Source: Micrasema longulum | Taxonomy: Eukaryota > Arthropoda > Insecta > Trichoptera > Brachycentridae | NCBI GenBank assembly: GCA_022494885.1 | Contig: JAGVSM010003431.1 | Span: 434,001-498,000, forward strand | DNA length: 64,000 nucleotides | Reading direction: 5' to 3' | In this document: piece by piece, positions 22,480 through 33,017 of the stretch | Layout: every line of letters starts with the position of its first letter | Numbering within the stretch: position 1 is the first letter of the stretch | Position numbers and translations under genes: made by a program | The notes under the pieces: generated by a model | Told to the model about the DNA's origin: nothing | Database searches by the model: none | The model's input: only the letters and a program-made list of their open reading frames with translations

Positions 22480-22700
22480 CTCAAATAATATTTATTTATT
22501 TATTCACATGAACATGAATATCTTTTCGTTTTTTTCTTTTTTTTCCATACATATATTTACATATAATTTTATTTACAAAAATACAGCTTAAAAAATACAT
22601 CTTAAAATTAAGCTCAATTCTTACGTAAAAAATTGCACGTGTAACGTGATATGCTTTCCCTTTCATTCCAAATTGTCGAGTTCAATGCAATATTTGTTAT
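22480..22700 (-). mobile_element. LINE-type 3' end fragment
   Basis: On the minus strand the segment ends GAATATTCATGTTCATGTGAAT-like sequence and a (AAAT)n tail (22485-22502), a common form of insect LINE 3' end. No RT is adjacent. Confidence 0.35.
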
Positions 22701-22707
22701 ATTTGAG

Positions 22708-22860
22708 ACCATAGGTTCTCCAACCTATTTCGCCTACCCCCCCTTTTAAGAATGAAAAATTAACAACTATTGCAATTATTATTTTTACAAGTGCCATATC
22801 CTATTTCTGAGTTCGAACTTACATTTTAACGGAGCCTTTTTAATAAGAACACTCAAAATT
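22708..22860. other. Unassigned AT-rich DNA with hAT-like phrase
   Basis: CATAGGTTCTCCAACC with a following C-run about 22735-22743 resembles a hAT terminus. No partner end was found. Confidence 0.25.
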
Positions 22861-22892
22861 CATACTTAATCATATTTAAGGTACAGATAGAC

Positions 22893-23231
22893 ATGCCGCA
22901 ACATACTATTACTGAGCGATTGCTACTTAGTGATATGAGTGTGAAAAACATTGCTAGAATTGAGCTTGCTAAAATAAACATGCTGACAAATCGACCGACG
23001 CGACACGACGCACTATGGAAAATAAAGGTCGGATTCGGATCAAAGTCAACAACTCTTTTATTTTTAAAGGAATATTTAAAAAAAATACACGAATATAAAA
23101 TAGTCTTTAAAAATTCCAATAAAATGAATGTTAAAAATAACATTGAAAACATAAAAAATGATGTTCATTTGATTATAATATGCATACAAACGAATTATTA
23201 TAATATCGATGGGTTATTATTGATAATATAA
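22893..23231 (+). other. 112-codon ORF of unknown nature
   Basis: The frame begins MPQHTITERLLLSDMSVKNI and ends in a low-complexity Ile/Asn-rich tail. The opposite strand is also open (22853-23152), as expected from composition. I see no domain, signal peptide or neighbour that supports coding. It is most likely a chance ORF and is kept because it is among the longest unassigned frames. Confidence 0.15.
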
Positions 23232-23239
23232 AATGACAA

Positions 23240-24660
23240 ATACCCATAAATAATATCAATAAATGATTCAATGATGAATAACAAACAAATTTTAAAATAT
23301 TTTTCCTATAAAGTTTACATTTGAAACTGCCATAGAAATCGGTTTTTGATTTTCTGACTTTTATCACATTTTCTACAATAATTTCATGATAGAAAAATTT
23401 TGTCTGTTAATTTTTATAAATGTTTTTATGAATACCTTGACTACAAAACAACATTAAATGTAAAGCATGGAAAGACGTGGGTGACTGTCAAAAGTCTTGA
23501 TGAACTTTTTTTCTCTTTTTTAAAATATTATTTTATTGTATAATTATTTCAATGTTTATATAAAGGAAAAAAATTGTTTAAATTTTTTATTATGTTTGAA
23601 AAATGACTTTCCAGATAAACCCAAAACTTTATATCTATTCCTCCAAAGTTTAATAAGAAATTAACTTTGACTCTTAACCTATTTAAAAAATATATTGAAA
23701 TGTGTATGTAGCAACATTGGTGAAAATCACCTATGATATGCCGTTGTTCTACTATTTTTCATAGAATATATTTTTTCGGGATTTAAAGAAGCTTGGTCTT
23801 CCAACCATCGCTATGAAAGAAATACGATAATCCTTTAAATAGTCGTTATTCTGTGCACAAATCCGAAATCCTACTATAAACCGGAACGAAAGGCAATCCA
23901 AACTAACCACAGATAAAGCAAGTCAATTATAGAAAAATAAAAAAAACATTTCAAATTCACTATTTTTGGCAACCCACCTTACCGCCTGTTTATTTTCAAA
24001 TAAAGAAGCCCATTGTTGATGTTTTATACATTTTAAAAATTGTTATTTATTTTGATTTGGGATGAAAAATAAGTATCCTATTTGCTTTTCATCCTTCCGA
24101 CTATACCCATACACAAAATTACGTCAATCGATCGCTCCGCTGAGACGTGAAGAAAACCCAAACAAGCACAATTTCGCATTTCTAATATAAGAATGAGAGT
24201 ATGGATTACCGACGCGTGGTGGTTTGAATTCTGTTTAAAATAGAATAATTTCGTTCGTAAAAAAAGTTTGAATATTGTTGGAATGAAATGGTTTGAGGTA
24301 AACTATGATATTTTGATTTGATTGTTTGGTACTTTTGTATTTGGTATTTCAATTGGAAAAATATTCGGTATTTCAACGAATCCATTTCTAAGACCTACGC
24401 ACTTTGTCTAATCTCGACAGGTTCGGATGAAATGTAAAATGTTTCTTGCAAGTGACAGGAAGAAGTCAATCCGAAAACCATTTCCATAACGATATTGCTC
24501 CAAGCATTTCCGAGATAGATCGAAGGTTTCAATAGGAGACTGAAATAAGCTGAAAATTATTTCAAGGGTCTGAAAAACAAATATTTGATATTCAAAGCTA
24601 TCATACAGTATAAATATAAAAAAAAAACATCCAAATCAGTTTTAAAATATGAAACATGAG
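23240..24660. other. Unassigned AT-rich DNA
   Basis: A block about 24105-24225 has moderate GC and phrases such as CGATCGCTCCGCTGAGACGT and TCTAATATAAGAATGAG that recall retroelement tails. No family could be fixed. Confidence 0.3.
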
Positions 24661-24666
24661 ATAAAA

Positions 24667-24861
24667 TTAAAGTAGAGTCAACAATGTTTGAGTATGTCCA
24701 AATGCTTGCAGACTGGCTGGATTTCCTCCCTAGGGAGAATTTATTTCAACAGAGAGGGAAACCAGCCAATGACAGGTCATAAGCCCTGTAAATGCCTAGA
24801 CTTCCATATTCCCTGCTCAAAAATGTTTTCTCTCTTTGTTGAAAGCAATTTAAAGTAGTGT
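24667..24861 (-). mobile_element. Palindromic repeat family copy with 12-bp duplication
   Basis: The insert 24679-24849 begins CAACAATGTTTGAGTATG, includes TTGCAGACTGGCTGGATTTC, CTCCCTAGGGAG, CCAGCCAATGACAGGTCATA and ends CTCTTTGTTGAAAGCAAT. Flanks TTAAAGTAGAGT (24667-24678) and TTAAAGTAGTGT (24850-24861) match 11 of 12. It has the same subfamily and the same constant end as the 7.26-kb copy, with one arm almost deleted. Confidence 0.7.
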
Positions 24862-25371
24862 ATTTATTTAAATATTTAAATATTTTTAATGAATTCCGAA
24901 TATATTGATAATTTAGATACATTGAAAAAAATGCACAAACAATTGGCTACACCTTCAATTGTGATGTCCACAAGTATAATAACTGACAGAGTCGAAATAT
25001 TCACGTACCTGGATCACGCACGACAAGGTATGGTCTAAGGCCTAAGGTCTCTGATGTATCTTGTTTGTAGTAAGTTGAACAGGCTACCGGAGTCCTATAG
25101 AAAATTTAAAAAATACTAGATTCATTTTAAAAATTACTTCTTGAAAAAGTACGTGGAAGGTGAAATTAAGTTTAAAGTTCTTTTTTTACTTCGGATATTT
25201 CTTACTTTATCTAAATGTTTATTATTATCATATGTTCAAATTTATTTATATTTTATATTTAATTCAGTTTTATGTACATATTATTACTTGTTACTTATTA
25301 TTACCATGCCTTCATGTAAATATTTTTCAGTCCCAAAAAGAGTTTATTGTAACTCCTGGAAATTTTTTTTT

Positions 25372-25922
25372 TTTGAAAAATCCGTGCGGAGAAATATTCC
25401 TATAGATGCAACTAAAGCTCTTGTAAATGCTTATGTCGTTTCGCGTCTAGATTACTGTAATGAAATATACGCAAATCTCCCAAAATATCAAACTATCAAA
25501 CAAAACTTCAATCTGTTTTCAATGCAGCAGCAAGGCTTATTACAGGAGTAAAAAAATATTCTCACATCTCACAACATCTTCGAGATTTGCACTGGATAAA
25601 AAGCCCAGAGAGAATAAAATACAAGCTGTGCTGGACAGTATTCAAATCCCTTCGTGAAATGGCTCCAAAATACATATCGGACCTTTGTATTAGGGAAAAT
25701 ACATGTCAAAGAAAATCTACTCTTAGTTCAGCATTTGATTCAGGGAGAGGAAAACTTGTTGAAATCCGGCGCTCCCCAAACACTAGATTTGGAGATCATG
25801 CTTTTGCCGCCGTCGGCCCCCCTGCCTGGAACCAATTGCCTTCAAACTTACGAATCATTGACAATCCCAGTCAGTTCAGATCTCAACTAAAATCCCACTT
25901 CTTTAAACTATCATACCCTTAA
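25372..25922 (+). pseudogene. RT C-terminal domain of L2/CR1-like LINE
   Basis: Reading VRRNIPIDATKALVNAY, VVSRLDYCNEIYANLP, then after a frame change near 25500 a KLQSVFN(A)3RLITGV-type block, HLRDLHWI, IKYKLCWTVFKSL, and finally GDHAFAAVGPPAWNQLP, FRSQLKSHFF and stop at 25922. These are the standard C-terminal blocks of L2/CR1 polyproteins (SRLDYCN, LHW, AGP-WN-LP). The catalytic palm is absent, so this is a 5'-truncated insertion. One frameshift and no other clear defects suggest it is younger than copy 1. Confidence 0.75.
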
Positions 25923-26075
25923 TTTTAAATCTGGAAATATAATGTATCACTTAAGTTTAGTTAGAATGTAAGTTTAGATATACAATTGTAAAGCGCCCTT
26001 GAGGTGATTTTTTACAAAAATGGCGCTTTATAAATCAGCCAAACATTATTGTTATTATTATTATTATTGTTTTAA
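25372..26075 (+). mobile_element. 5'-truncated L2/CR1-like LINE, copy 2
   Basis: Only the RT C-terminal part and 3' UTR remain. The 3' UTR forms a perfect 8-bp hairpin, AAAGCGCC (25990-25997) with GGCGCTTT (26022-26029), then a (TTA)n tail about 26046-26070. The hairpin, spacer phrase TTGAGGT...TTACAAAAATG and triplet tail match copy 1 at 3.49-3.56 kb. Confidence 0.75.
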
Positions 26076-26079
26076 TAAA

Positions 26080-27630
26080 TTAGTTAAATTGTGAACGAAT
26101 TTTTCCTTCGCGATTTTTCAGCAACATTTTAGATTTAGATGTTTTACTTAAATTTTATGATCATGTTTTTTTATTTAACATCTTTTGTTTCAAAACGTTG
26201 CGGAAAACTTCTAACTCTGAGATTATAATTTTTATACCTTACCTTAGTAGTTGAAATGCGATGATTATGACTCCAAAACATTGTTTTGTTTGAAAAATAT
26301 TACGTTCAAAGCTTAGTGAATTTAAGATATTGGAAACAGCATTATACACAATTGTTTATTGGTTGAGATTGAAAACAGTATTTCAAAAACAAAGTTGATC
26401 AAAATAAATAAACTCCTGGCAACGAACAATGGATGATATTGTACACAATGCTTTGCTGACTTTGCGTCCTATGAGAATTTGATCTGTTTGTCAAACAACA
26501 AGAGTTAGTGCAATGCAAATTAGGTTAGAGTCTCCATACTGAAGAGAAATTTACTAACGACAGGTGAAAGCTGAGATATGACTACATATTCAAATTACAA
26601 AATGTGTTTTCCGTAAAGCTTTAAGCAACACATAAAACAAATAAGTTAAGGAAGGATGGCAACCAAAATACTCAAACGCCATACTGTTACGATAAATTTG
26701 ATATACGTTTTACTGCAATTGCGTGATTCAATTATATCAAAATAAATAAAAGAGAAAAAAACCTAAGACAAAAGTTTTTAATCTAAGTGAGATACAATAC
26801 TTTTATGCTTAAGTAAAAAATAAAGGCCGAATTGCAGCAACCCATACAAAACTCGTATTGTGTTTTTAAATTGCCGCGTGACATTATTTCTAACAATATT
26901 TCTGAAGTATCGCTCATATATAGACAATATAATAGACATAACAATATAATCTTGTCTCAGCTCCATGAGCAGTCTCGACCGCGTGGGACAGACCACTGAA
27001 ACAATACGAAAGAGCGCTGCGAAAATGAATGAGCGACGGCGTTTATTACGAGCGATTTCACGAAAAATCACATTTATTTTATACCAAAAATGAACTAAAT
27101 AATAAAAATGTGCGGGAGCAAAACGTTTATCAGATTTGATAGAGCCTCACCGATCTTTCCTACGGGAACTAATTTAAAAGGGACCTGGAAGTGTCTGGTT
27201 TTAGTGTAAGAAAATCTGCAACTGCCTCTTAAAGAACACCGACCCAACCAAAGTTACAGGCTTTTTCAAGATGGCGGAAAGCGCAAATAATAAAAACGAT
27301 TCAGAGAGTAACGACGATGTTATCATTTAACAAAAAAAACTTAGTAGGATCGAGCAGTGATGAGAAAATAATCATTAAATTAAGATTTAACAAATTGAAA
27401 ATTAATTTTTGATTCGTTCACTCATGAATACGATATTTTTTTGTTGCATTATAATAAAAAAATGTTTTAAATTTTTCGGGAAACTAATTCCTTTTTTGTA
27501 TTGGCTCTGAATCTCATAACACGATTTCACATACCACAGAATTTCATGTATATAATTTGAGTATATAACGTTTTCACGGTCACATTTATCAGTATGTATC
27601 TTTTGGTGTGATCCCGTGAAAGAGATAGAT
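26080..27630. other. Unassigned DNA, partly GC-richer
   Basis: A moderately GC-rich block about 26930-27070 (minus ORF of 97 codons, 26778-27071, unrecognised) could belong to a MITE. At 27271 a plus-strand AAGATGGCGGAAAGCGCAAA gives a good start context, but the frame closes after 19 codons. No gene assigned. Confidence 0.3.
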
Positions 27631-27640
27631 CTCATTAGTG

Positions 27641-27675
27641 CGTTGCGTTGCGTTGCGTTGCGTTGCGTTGCGTTG
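27641..27675. repeat. CGTTG minisatellite, seven units
   Basis: Seven perfect CGTTG units in a row are followed by CGTCG variants. Not the insect telomeric TTAGG. The GC-rich unit contrasts with the AT-rich surroundings. It sits at the edge of a GC-richer block (27640-27990). Confidence 0.9.
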
Positions 27676-27714
27676 CGTCGTCGCGTTTTACGTATATTTT
27701 TTAGTGACATGCCA

Positions 27715-27990
27715 CATTATGCGTTGAGTCGTCGCAGGCGACGTTTCAACGGATCGACGGACGAGAGACGAAGCGTGGGAAGGGTGATGCGCTGCACTGT
27801 CGGAGCCAGTGTTGCCATATATACAGAAAAATTACCATCAATATTTAACGCAGGTGTGGCAACAGTGGGTTGATCCGTTGCGACGACGCGATTCAAGCTC
27901 TTATCAGGCCTTTCTCTAAATTGGATTTGTTCTGAGGTTTTGGCTACTATTGCAGGAGCAATCACAGTTTACCTTGGAGATCTTTTGAAG
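27715..27990 (-). repeat. GC-richer repeat block sharing the 8.34-kb core
   Basis: The right part (about 27920-27975), read on minus, contains GATTGCTCCTGCAATAGTAG, the same core as 8336-8400. The left part contains CGACGTTTCAACGGATCGAC and TGATCCGTTGCGACGACGCG. Overlapping ORFs on both strands (27616-27873, 27717-27965) reflect composition, not coding. Repeat class unknown. Confidence 0.4.
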
Positions 27991-27994
27991 ATCT

Positions 27995-28455
27995 GAAGTC
28001 TTTCCAATCATAGGGTGTAATAAATAAATGACCACGAAATTATCAAAGCAACGTAATCTCAACTGTTAGGAAGAGAACTAGTAGTCTATAAAAAACTTTC
28101 TATGCCGTATATTATACTGATTTAGCTTAACTAACTTTAATAATCATATATCCATATAGAAATAATCGTATCTTCAAATCCTTCTTCGTTATCGCAGTGC
28201 GAGATGTAGTCAGAATCTTTTCTTTGATAAAATTTACATCCAAAGGCGAAACCGGAGACCCAGTTTAAGCCTGAGAATCATAGGGTACCGGCATTACTTT
28301 TACAGACTGCAGTCGTAGACAGGTGTTATATGAAAATTACTAGGCCTCATATATTTAGTTATGCACCTGAAGAGGTGACCCCCAGCAACATGCATTAGTA
28401 TATAATATGTTTATTAACGACGTATTAAAACAGAGACGGTGATAATTTAAAAAAG
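27995..28455. other. Unassigned DNA
   Basis: Nothing recognisable. Confidence 0.35.
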
Positions 28456-28457
28456 GA

Positions 28458-28645
28458 TATGGAAGTCTAGGCATTTATCCAATTTATGACGTACTATTGC
28501 TTAGTTAACATTCACTATTCTGCCTATGTTTGGACATCAATATTTCTTCGATTATTCCATCTTTTGATTTATGTGAAGTTCAATAGCTGAAACCTTAATT
28601 GATGCGGGTGAGATTAATCGGATCAGCGTTGCAGGATTCAGAATT
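28458..28645 (+). mobile_element. Palindromic repeat family, copy
   Basis: It runs from GATATGGAAGTCTAGGCATT through CATTCACTATTCTGCCTATG and TTCCATCTTTTGATTTATG, GAAACCTTAATTGATGCGGG to GCGTTGCAGG. The order is that of the 9.1-kb copy. The constant terminal block is missing and no duplication was seen. Confidence 0.6.
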
Positions 28646-28649
28646 GATT

Positions 28650-29040
28650 TAACAAAGGTTTGATGATAAAATACCTGAATGATCACAGTATGTTTTAGGA
28701 AACTAATTAACTAAAAATATTCACTGAACAATGGAAAACACAATGATAACTGAGAAACTTCTGAATCTTTATGAAAGAAATGTACTTTGAATCCGATTGT
28801 TGTTATTATTACGATGTTACATTATGATGGTCATATTTCAAAAACTTTTATCATTAAAAAGTTATCTCTACAAAGCGGGTTTTGTTTAGTTTCCTATAAA
28901 TTTCTGTTCATTACTATATACTGAGAGTCTTAGAATTTTTTTATCAACAAACTGAAATTTTGATTTCATATTGTATGACGTATAATTTTTTTTTATGAAT
29001 ATTTTAATGTGTGACGGGATGGAGGGTGGAGGAGAAAATT
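28650..29040. other. Unassigned AT-rich DNA
   Basis: Nothing recognisable. Confidence 0.35.
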
Positions 29041-29044
29041 CATA

Positions 29045-29265
29045 AAAAATAAGAGGATTACAATGGTTGGGCCACATGCATATGAAGCAGAGGCAGACCA
29101 ACATTAAGCTGGATAATGTGGCAGGTGATATAAGTATAAGAAATTGACCTCACTAACTGGAAAAGAGCCGCAGAGTGCAGGGAGAAATGGAGATAGATTC
29201 TGGAGGAGGTCAGGACCCACAACGGGCTGTAGCGCTGCTGATGATGATGCTGATAAAAGGATGCT
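29045..29265 (+). pseudogene. LINE endonuclease-RT C-terminal tail with GATGAT repeat
   Basis: GLQWLGHMHMKQRQTN, then a stop and frame change, then DLTNWKRAAECREKWR, stop, ILEEVRTHNGL and stop. The WLGH and W-AAxxREKWR-xxEExxTHxGL blocks close the polyprotein of many insect RTE-like LINEs. A (GATGATGCT)-type simple tail follows at about 29239-29258, the expected 3' terminus. Only about 65 codons are left, with two internal stops. Confidence 0.7.
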
Positions 29266-29269
29266 TAGC

Positions 29270-29725
29270 ATTTTTAAAAGCCATATGCTTCAAATACAGT
29301 GCAGCAATGGAATCATGATGATGATTGCAATATTAGAAAATGCTGTAACCAGCGTGTACATAAGTGCAGTGTTACGAAATTATTTGTAACCATATTTTAT
29401 TGTCCTGAATCTCCCTGTTTTGATAAAGTAACCTATTATTTGAACCATTTTTGTAAGATTGAAGTCCGTTGAGACTAGTACTAGTACTAGTAGAGTTTTT
29501 TTTTATAACTTTCCGATTTTGCAACGAATATTTCTCTCAAATTACCAACGCTAAATTTATAAGATATTTCCTCGAGTGTCGTGATGAGCATATTTATTAT
29601 ATTCACAAGCATTGTCCACAGAGTGGTGGATCAATGATCATAATCATTCACGCTATGTAAACATATATCAACACCTTAGGTAGTATAAAATGCACCAATA
29701 TATTTAAGTAACATTTTAAATGTTT
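29270..29725. other. Unassigned DNA with ACTAGT microsatellite
   Basis: A short run of (CTAGTA) at about 29475-29491; otherwise nothing recognised. Confidence 0.35.
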
Positions 29726-29733
29726 ATGCTGGC

Positions 29734-29955
29734 ATGATAAAGGCTTGTGCAAAGTGGGTACTGTATAACCAAGAAAAAAAAGAAAAAAAAAGATTAGTCT
29801 TCCGTAAGATTAATAATCAACTTCCGGAAGCCTTAAAAAACTCCACAAATGCCAATGTATCTAAGAAAAATGTTTGTAATTGGTTGCTGCACTTCAAGGT
29901 TGCTGCACTTCAAGATAAGGACAAGGTTGTCAATTTTTTTGAAGTTAGAGGTTAG
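29734..29955 (+). other. 73-codon ORF with exact 16-bp tandem duplication
   Basis: The frame (MIKACAKWVLYNQEKKEKKR... ...CNWLLHFKV) is rich in Lys and Asn. GTTGCTGCACTTCAAG is duplicated exactly in tandem at 29883-29898 and 29899-29914. Since 16 is not a multiple of three, the duplication shifts the frame, so any older gene was disrupted. I cannot assign a family; a transposase remnant is possible. Confidence 0.25.
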
Positions 29956-29959
29956 TAAA

Positions 29960-30440
29960 AATACACCAATCTGCTTTCCTTCCACATTTTTATTTGCTTG
30001 CTCGTATCTTGATTTTTTAGTGTTTTTTCATAACATATTTTTGTATTTTTTCATTTATTACTTACTGTTATTTAGCATATTACTTATTACTTTCATTTCT
30101 TACTATAGTATACAGGTAGAGTGAGTTTCAAAAACTATATCTGAATTATCATTTCAATTATGTTATTATATAAAAAAAAAAAAAGGTATCTATTTTTTCT
30201 TTTGATTTCAATAGTACTTTTATTTTGTTTATTTGTATTTTAATATTTATGTCTGATTTTTTTTTTAAATTGATTTATTTTAATTATGTCTTCTTTGTTA
30301 TTTTATAATTTTTTATTTATACCTTGTTTTTCTGGATTGTTATTCTATTGCATTACATGAATTTTTTATTGTTGATTATTATGGCTTGACACGGGCACAA
30401 ACTTACTAATTTTGAATGAATAAATAAATAAATTATATTA
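29960..30440 (+). mobile_element. Probable LINE 3' UTR with AAAT tail
   Basis: A T-rich stretch ends GCTTGACACGGGCACAAAC, TTGAATG and (AATA)n (30417-30433), the usual layout of an insect LINE 3' end. No RT sequence upstream was recognised. Confidence 0.3.
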
Positions 30441-31055
30441 CAAAAGTACAATATATTCAAATGAATACCTTCAAAGGTGTGCGTAACTAATAATACAAAA
30501 TACACATGTAGTTAATTAATACTACTCTAAAAGGGCTTAAGGTGTAGGGGTTTTGGAGTTCCTTCACTAAATTTTACTAACAATAATCTTAAGATGCTAT
30601 CTTGAAGTTTTCAGGATAAGGCAATAAAATTTCAGGCGCTTCTCTCATAGCTCAATAAAAATACGTGCTATTTTACTTAATCGTAAATTTATTACTTTAG
30701 TTTAATTGATATACAATCGTCATTATTTCCCTTTCTGCACCTAATATTGAAAAAGGCGCTGCATTGAAACATAAAATGCAGACTGTTTCAACCATTTTTT
30801 ATGTTAAAGCAAGGTGCTAGTCCAGGGGCAACGAAATTTGGCAAAAAAAAAATATATTTTTGGGCAATTTAACAGTTTTTTTTTAAATTATACACTTTTT
30901 TGTTTGTTTAATTTGTTTTTCATTCTTGTGTCTGAGTGAAAAAAAGAATATATTTTTTGTGTGAAATAAACCAGAACCAAAATCCTGAACTAGTGTTTTT
31001 GACTCGATAGTTTGTTTCAGGTCAAAGTCATGAAACAGAACATAGAATGAATATA
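30440..31055. other. Unassigned AT-rich DNA
   Basis: Nothing recognisable. Confidence 0.35.
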
Positions 31056-31061
31056 AGTCTG

Positions 31062-31322
31062 CCATGATATACTGGTTAGGGCTCTTGCCTTATATGTTTA
31101 AGGGCTCAAGTTTGATTCTCGATAAGGTTGACAAGTAGTGTGTGTTTAAAAAAGCGATTTTGTATTTTATGTTTTCATAATCTCGGGACTGCATCTGAAG
31201 CGTTAGACTGATTATTGTGCCTTAATGTATCGAGTGATCGAGAACGCTGAATTAAATGACAAATTCAGTGCTATATGCTTCACTGGATTGCAGATAGTAA
31301 AACAACTATGATGATGATATTA
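31062..31322 (+). mobile_element. tRNA-derived SINE (family 3) with ATG-repeat tail
   Basis: Box A-like TGATATACTGGTTAGGG and box B-like CAAGTTTGATTCTC are followed by the core CTCGGGACTGCATCTGAAGC, GTTAGACTGATTATTGTGCC. A second half includes GCTTCACTGGATTGCAG, then (ATG)n at about 31309-31318. The core is shared with 8.95, 55.9 and 58.7 kb; the ATG tail is shared with 58.8 kb. Confidence 0.6.
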
Positions 31323-31480
31323 ATATTTTTTCTGCTTTAAACCTTAGTTCGTACCATTATAAGAGTAAAACATTACGTTTGTTTGACATATTTATGTATT
31401 ACCTATAACATGAATGTAGGTCGTTAGATGTTAGATGTAAATTTAATATATGTAAATTAAGGTCTAAATGTAATTAAATA

Positions 31481-31738
31481 TTTGTATATAACCACTTACC
31501 GACGTTCCTATGTCTACCGGTTTTGAGACGTACCCACTTTTTCGTCAGGACACCGATTGAACCAACATGCAAAACCCATAATTCACCTACACCATAGTTG
31601 TTCCCCAAAATATTAAGCCAATACGGCATACATTTTTGACGACGGTTTTGCATATTGGTTTAATTAGTGTTCTGACGAAGAGACAGGTACGTCTCAAAAC
31701 CGTAGACATAGAAATATCGGTAAGTGGTTATGTACCAA
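31481..31738. mobile_element. 258-bp TIR element flanked by TA
   Basis: Long inverted termini: TATAACCACTTACCGACGTT...ACCGGTTTTGAGACGTACC on the left (31487-31547) and GGTACGTCTCAAAACCGTAG...ATCGGTAAGTGGTTATGT on the right (about 31685-31733). The outermost bases are complementary to TTTGTATA/TGTACCAA. TA dinucleotides adjoin both ends (31479-31480, 31739-31740), consistent with a Tc1/mariner-type MITE. No coding capacity. Confidence 0.65.
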
Positions 31739-31744
31739 TATTTA

Positions 31745-33000
31745 TTTACATTGAGTAAAACGTTTAACGACAAAGTTGACAAAGCTTTAAATATGAAAAA
31801 AACGAAGGTCGCTCGATTTAAATTAAAGATACATAGCGCATTGAGACGTTTGAATTTTGCAACAAACAATTCCCAATTTTTTTATGGATATACGAATCCA
31901 CAAATGAATCATACTTCATCCGCAGAAAAATCTCAATTTATATAAGTCATATTTAGACCTTCTAAACGGTAATTTTATGACCATTATTTAAGGACTGGAC
32001 ACGAGGAAAATATGAATCATTGTAAGCGGAATATTGATAATTCTGTACATGTATAAACGCTATAAAAAGGAACGAAACTCATTTGATATGCCTTGAATAT
32101 CATCTTTAAATGCGTATGAGAATTAATTGCCAAGACGTTTCTTTTTATTGCTTTTTTCAAGGAACTGAAATAATTTAGGATTGTAATTGAATTTTTATTA
32201 GATTTAATACGTAAAAAAAAGGGTAACGTTCTTATTCCTAAACGAAACGACCGCTCAAAAAAAGTAAAAATATTTGGTTCTGCACAAATTATGCATAGAT
32301 TGCGATATATTAATGAATTGCGATAATGTCAAAATATTTCATGTTTCGTATATTACTTTGCTGTATTCCAATTATTGCATTCTGTTCGATACGAATATAA
32401 ATGTTTGTTTTATCAATATATCTAGAAAACGTTTTGTTTTTGTAGGGTTGATACTTGTTTATCAAACCTTTAAATTACGTAGATCTTCGGACACCCTTAT
32501 TTACGGATCCATTGTTAGTTAAAACAACATTGAATAAAGCACATTCCGACGCAACAAAATAATATAATTCTTTTCCAGTTCAAATATCTTTAGTCCGTTT
32601 TCAAGATTTAGGGAAGATTAATGCTTAAGAGTTGCTAATGTGTAAATTCAGCATGTTTTTATTGTACTCTATGTATTCATGAGTTCGTACATCAGCACAG
32701 TATGTTAGCGGCTATCCGGTGCTATTGTGCTAATTGCGATATTATTCATGTTTATACAGAAACAAATAAATTCAAGAAGCAGTAAAAATAATTATACAAA
32801 AACCGAAATAAATCGCGTGATTCCTTATACGCTCTGGTTTCATACTTATATTTGCTCGAATAAGTTCATTTTACTTTTAGTTTTATTTTTACAAATTCCT
32901 CCATTATAGTTAGCTTAAAAACTTTTTATGGGATCAAACTAATATCGGAAAAGAATTTGAATAGAATATTTGCTGTAAATGTTGGTTAAGGTATTTAAAA
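31745..33000. other. Unassigned AT-rich DNA
   Basis: Nothing recognisable; ORFs of 60-82 codons have no resemblance. Confidence 0.4.
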
Positions 33001-33017
33001 AAACTGTAACTTAAAGT

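Noticed and set aside
22709..22745. hAT terminus CATAGGTTCTCCAACC
   Set aside because: No inverted partner or 8-bp duplication could be found within several kilobases.
27271..27330. Start of a host gene (AAGATGGCGGAAAGCGC)
   Set aside because: The frame ends after 19 codons with no splice donor in a suitable place.
27641..27675. Telomere-type or CRISPR-type repeat
   Set aside because: Seven contiguous pentamers without spacers; not TTAGG-like, and CRISPR arrays are not expected in this kind of genome.
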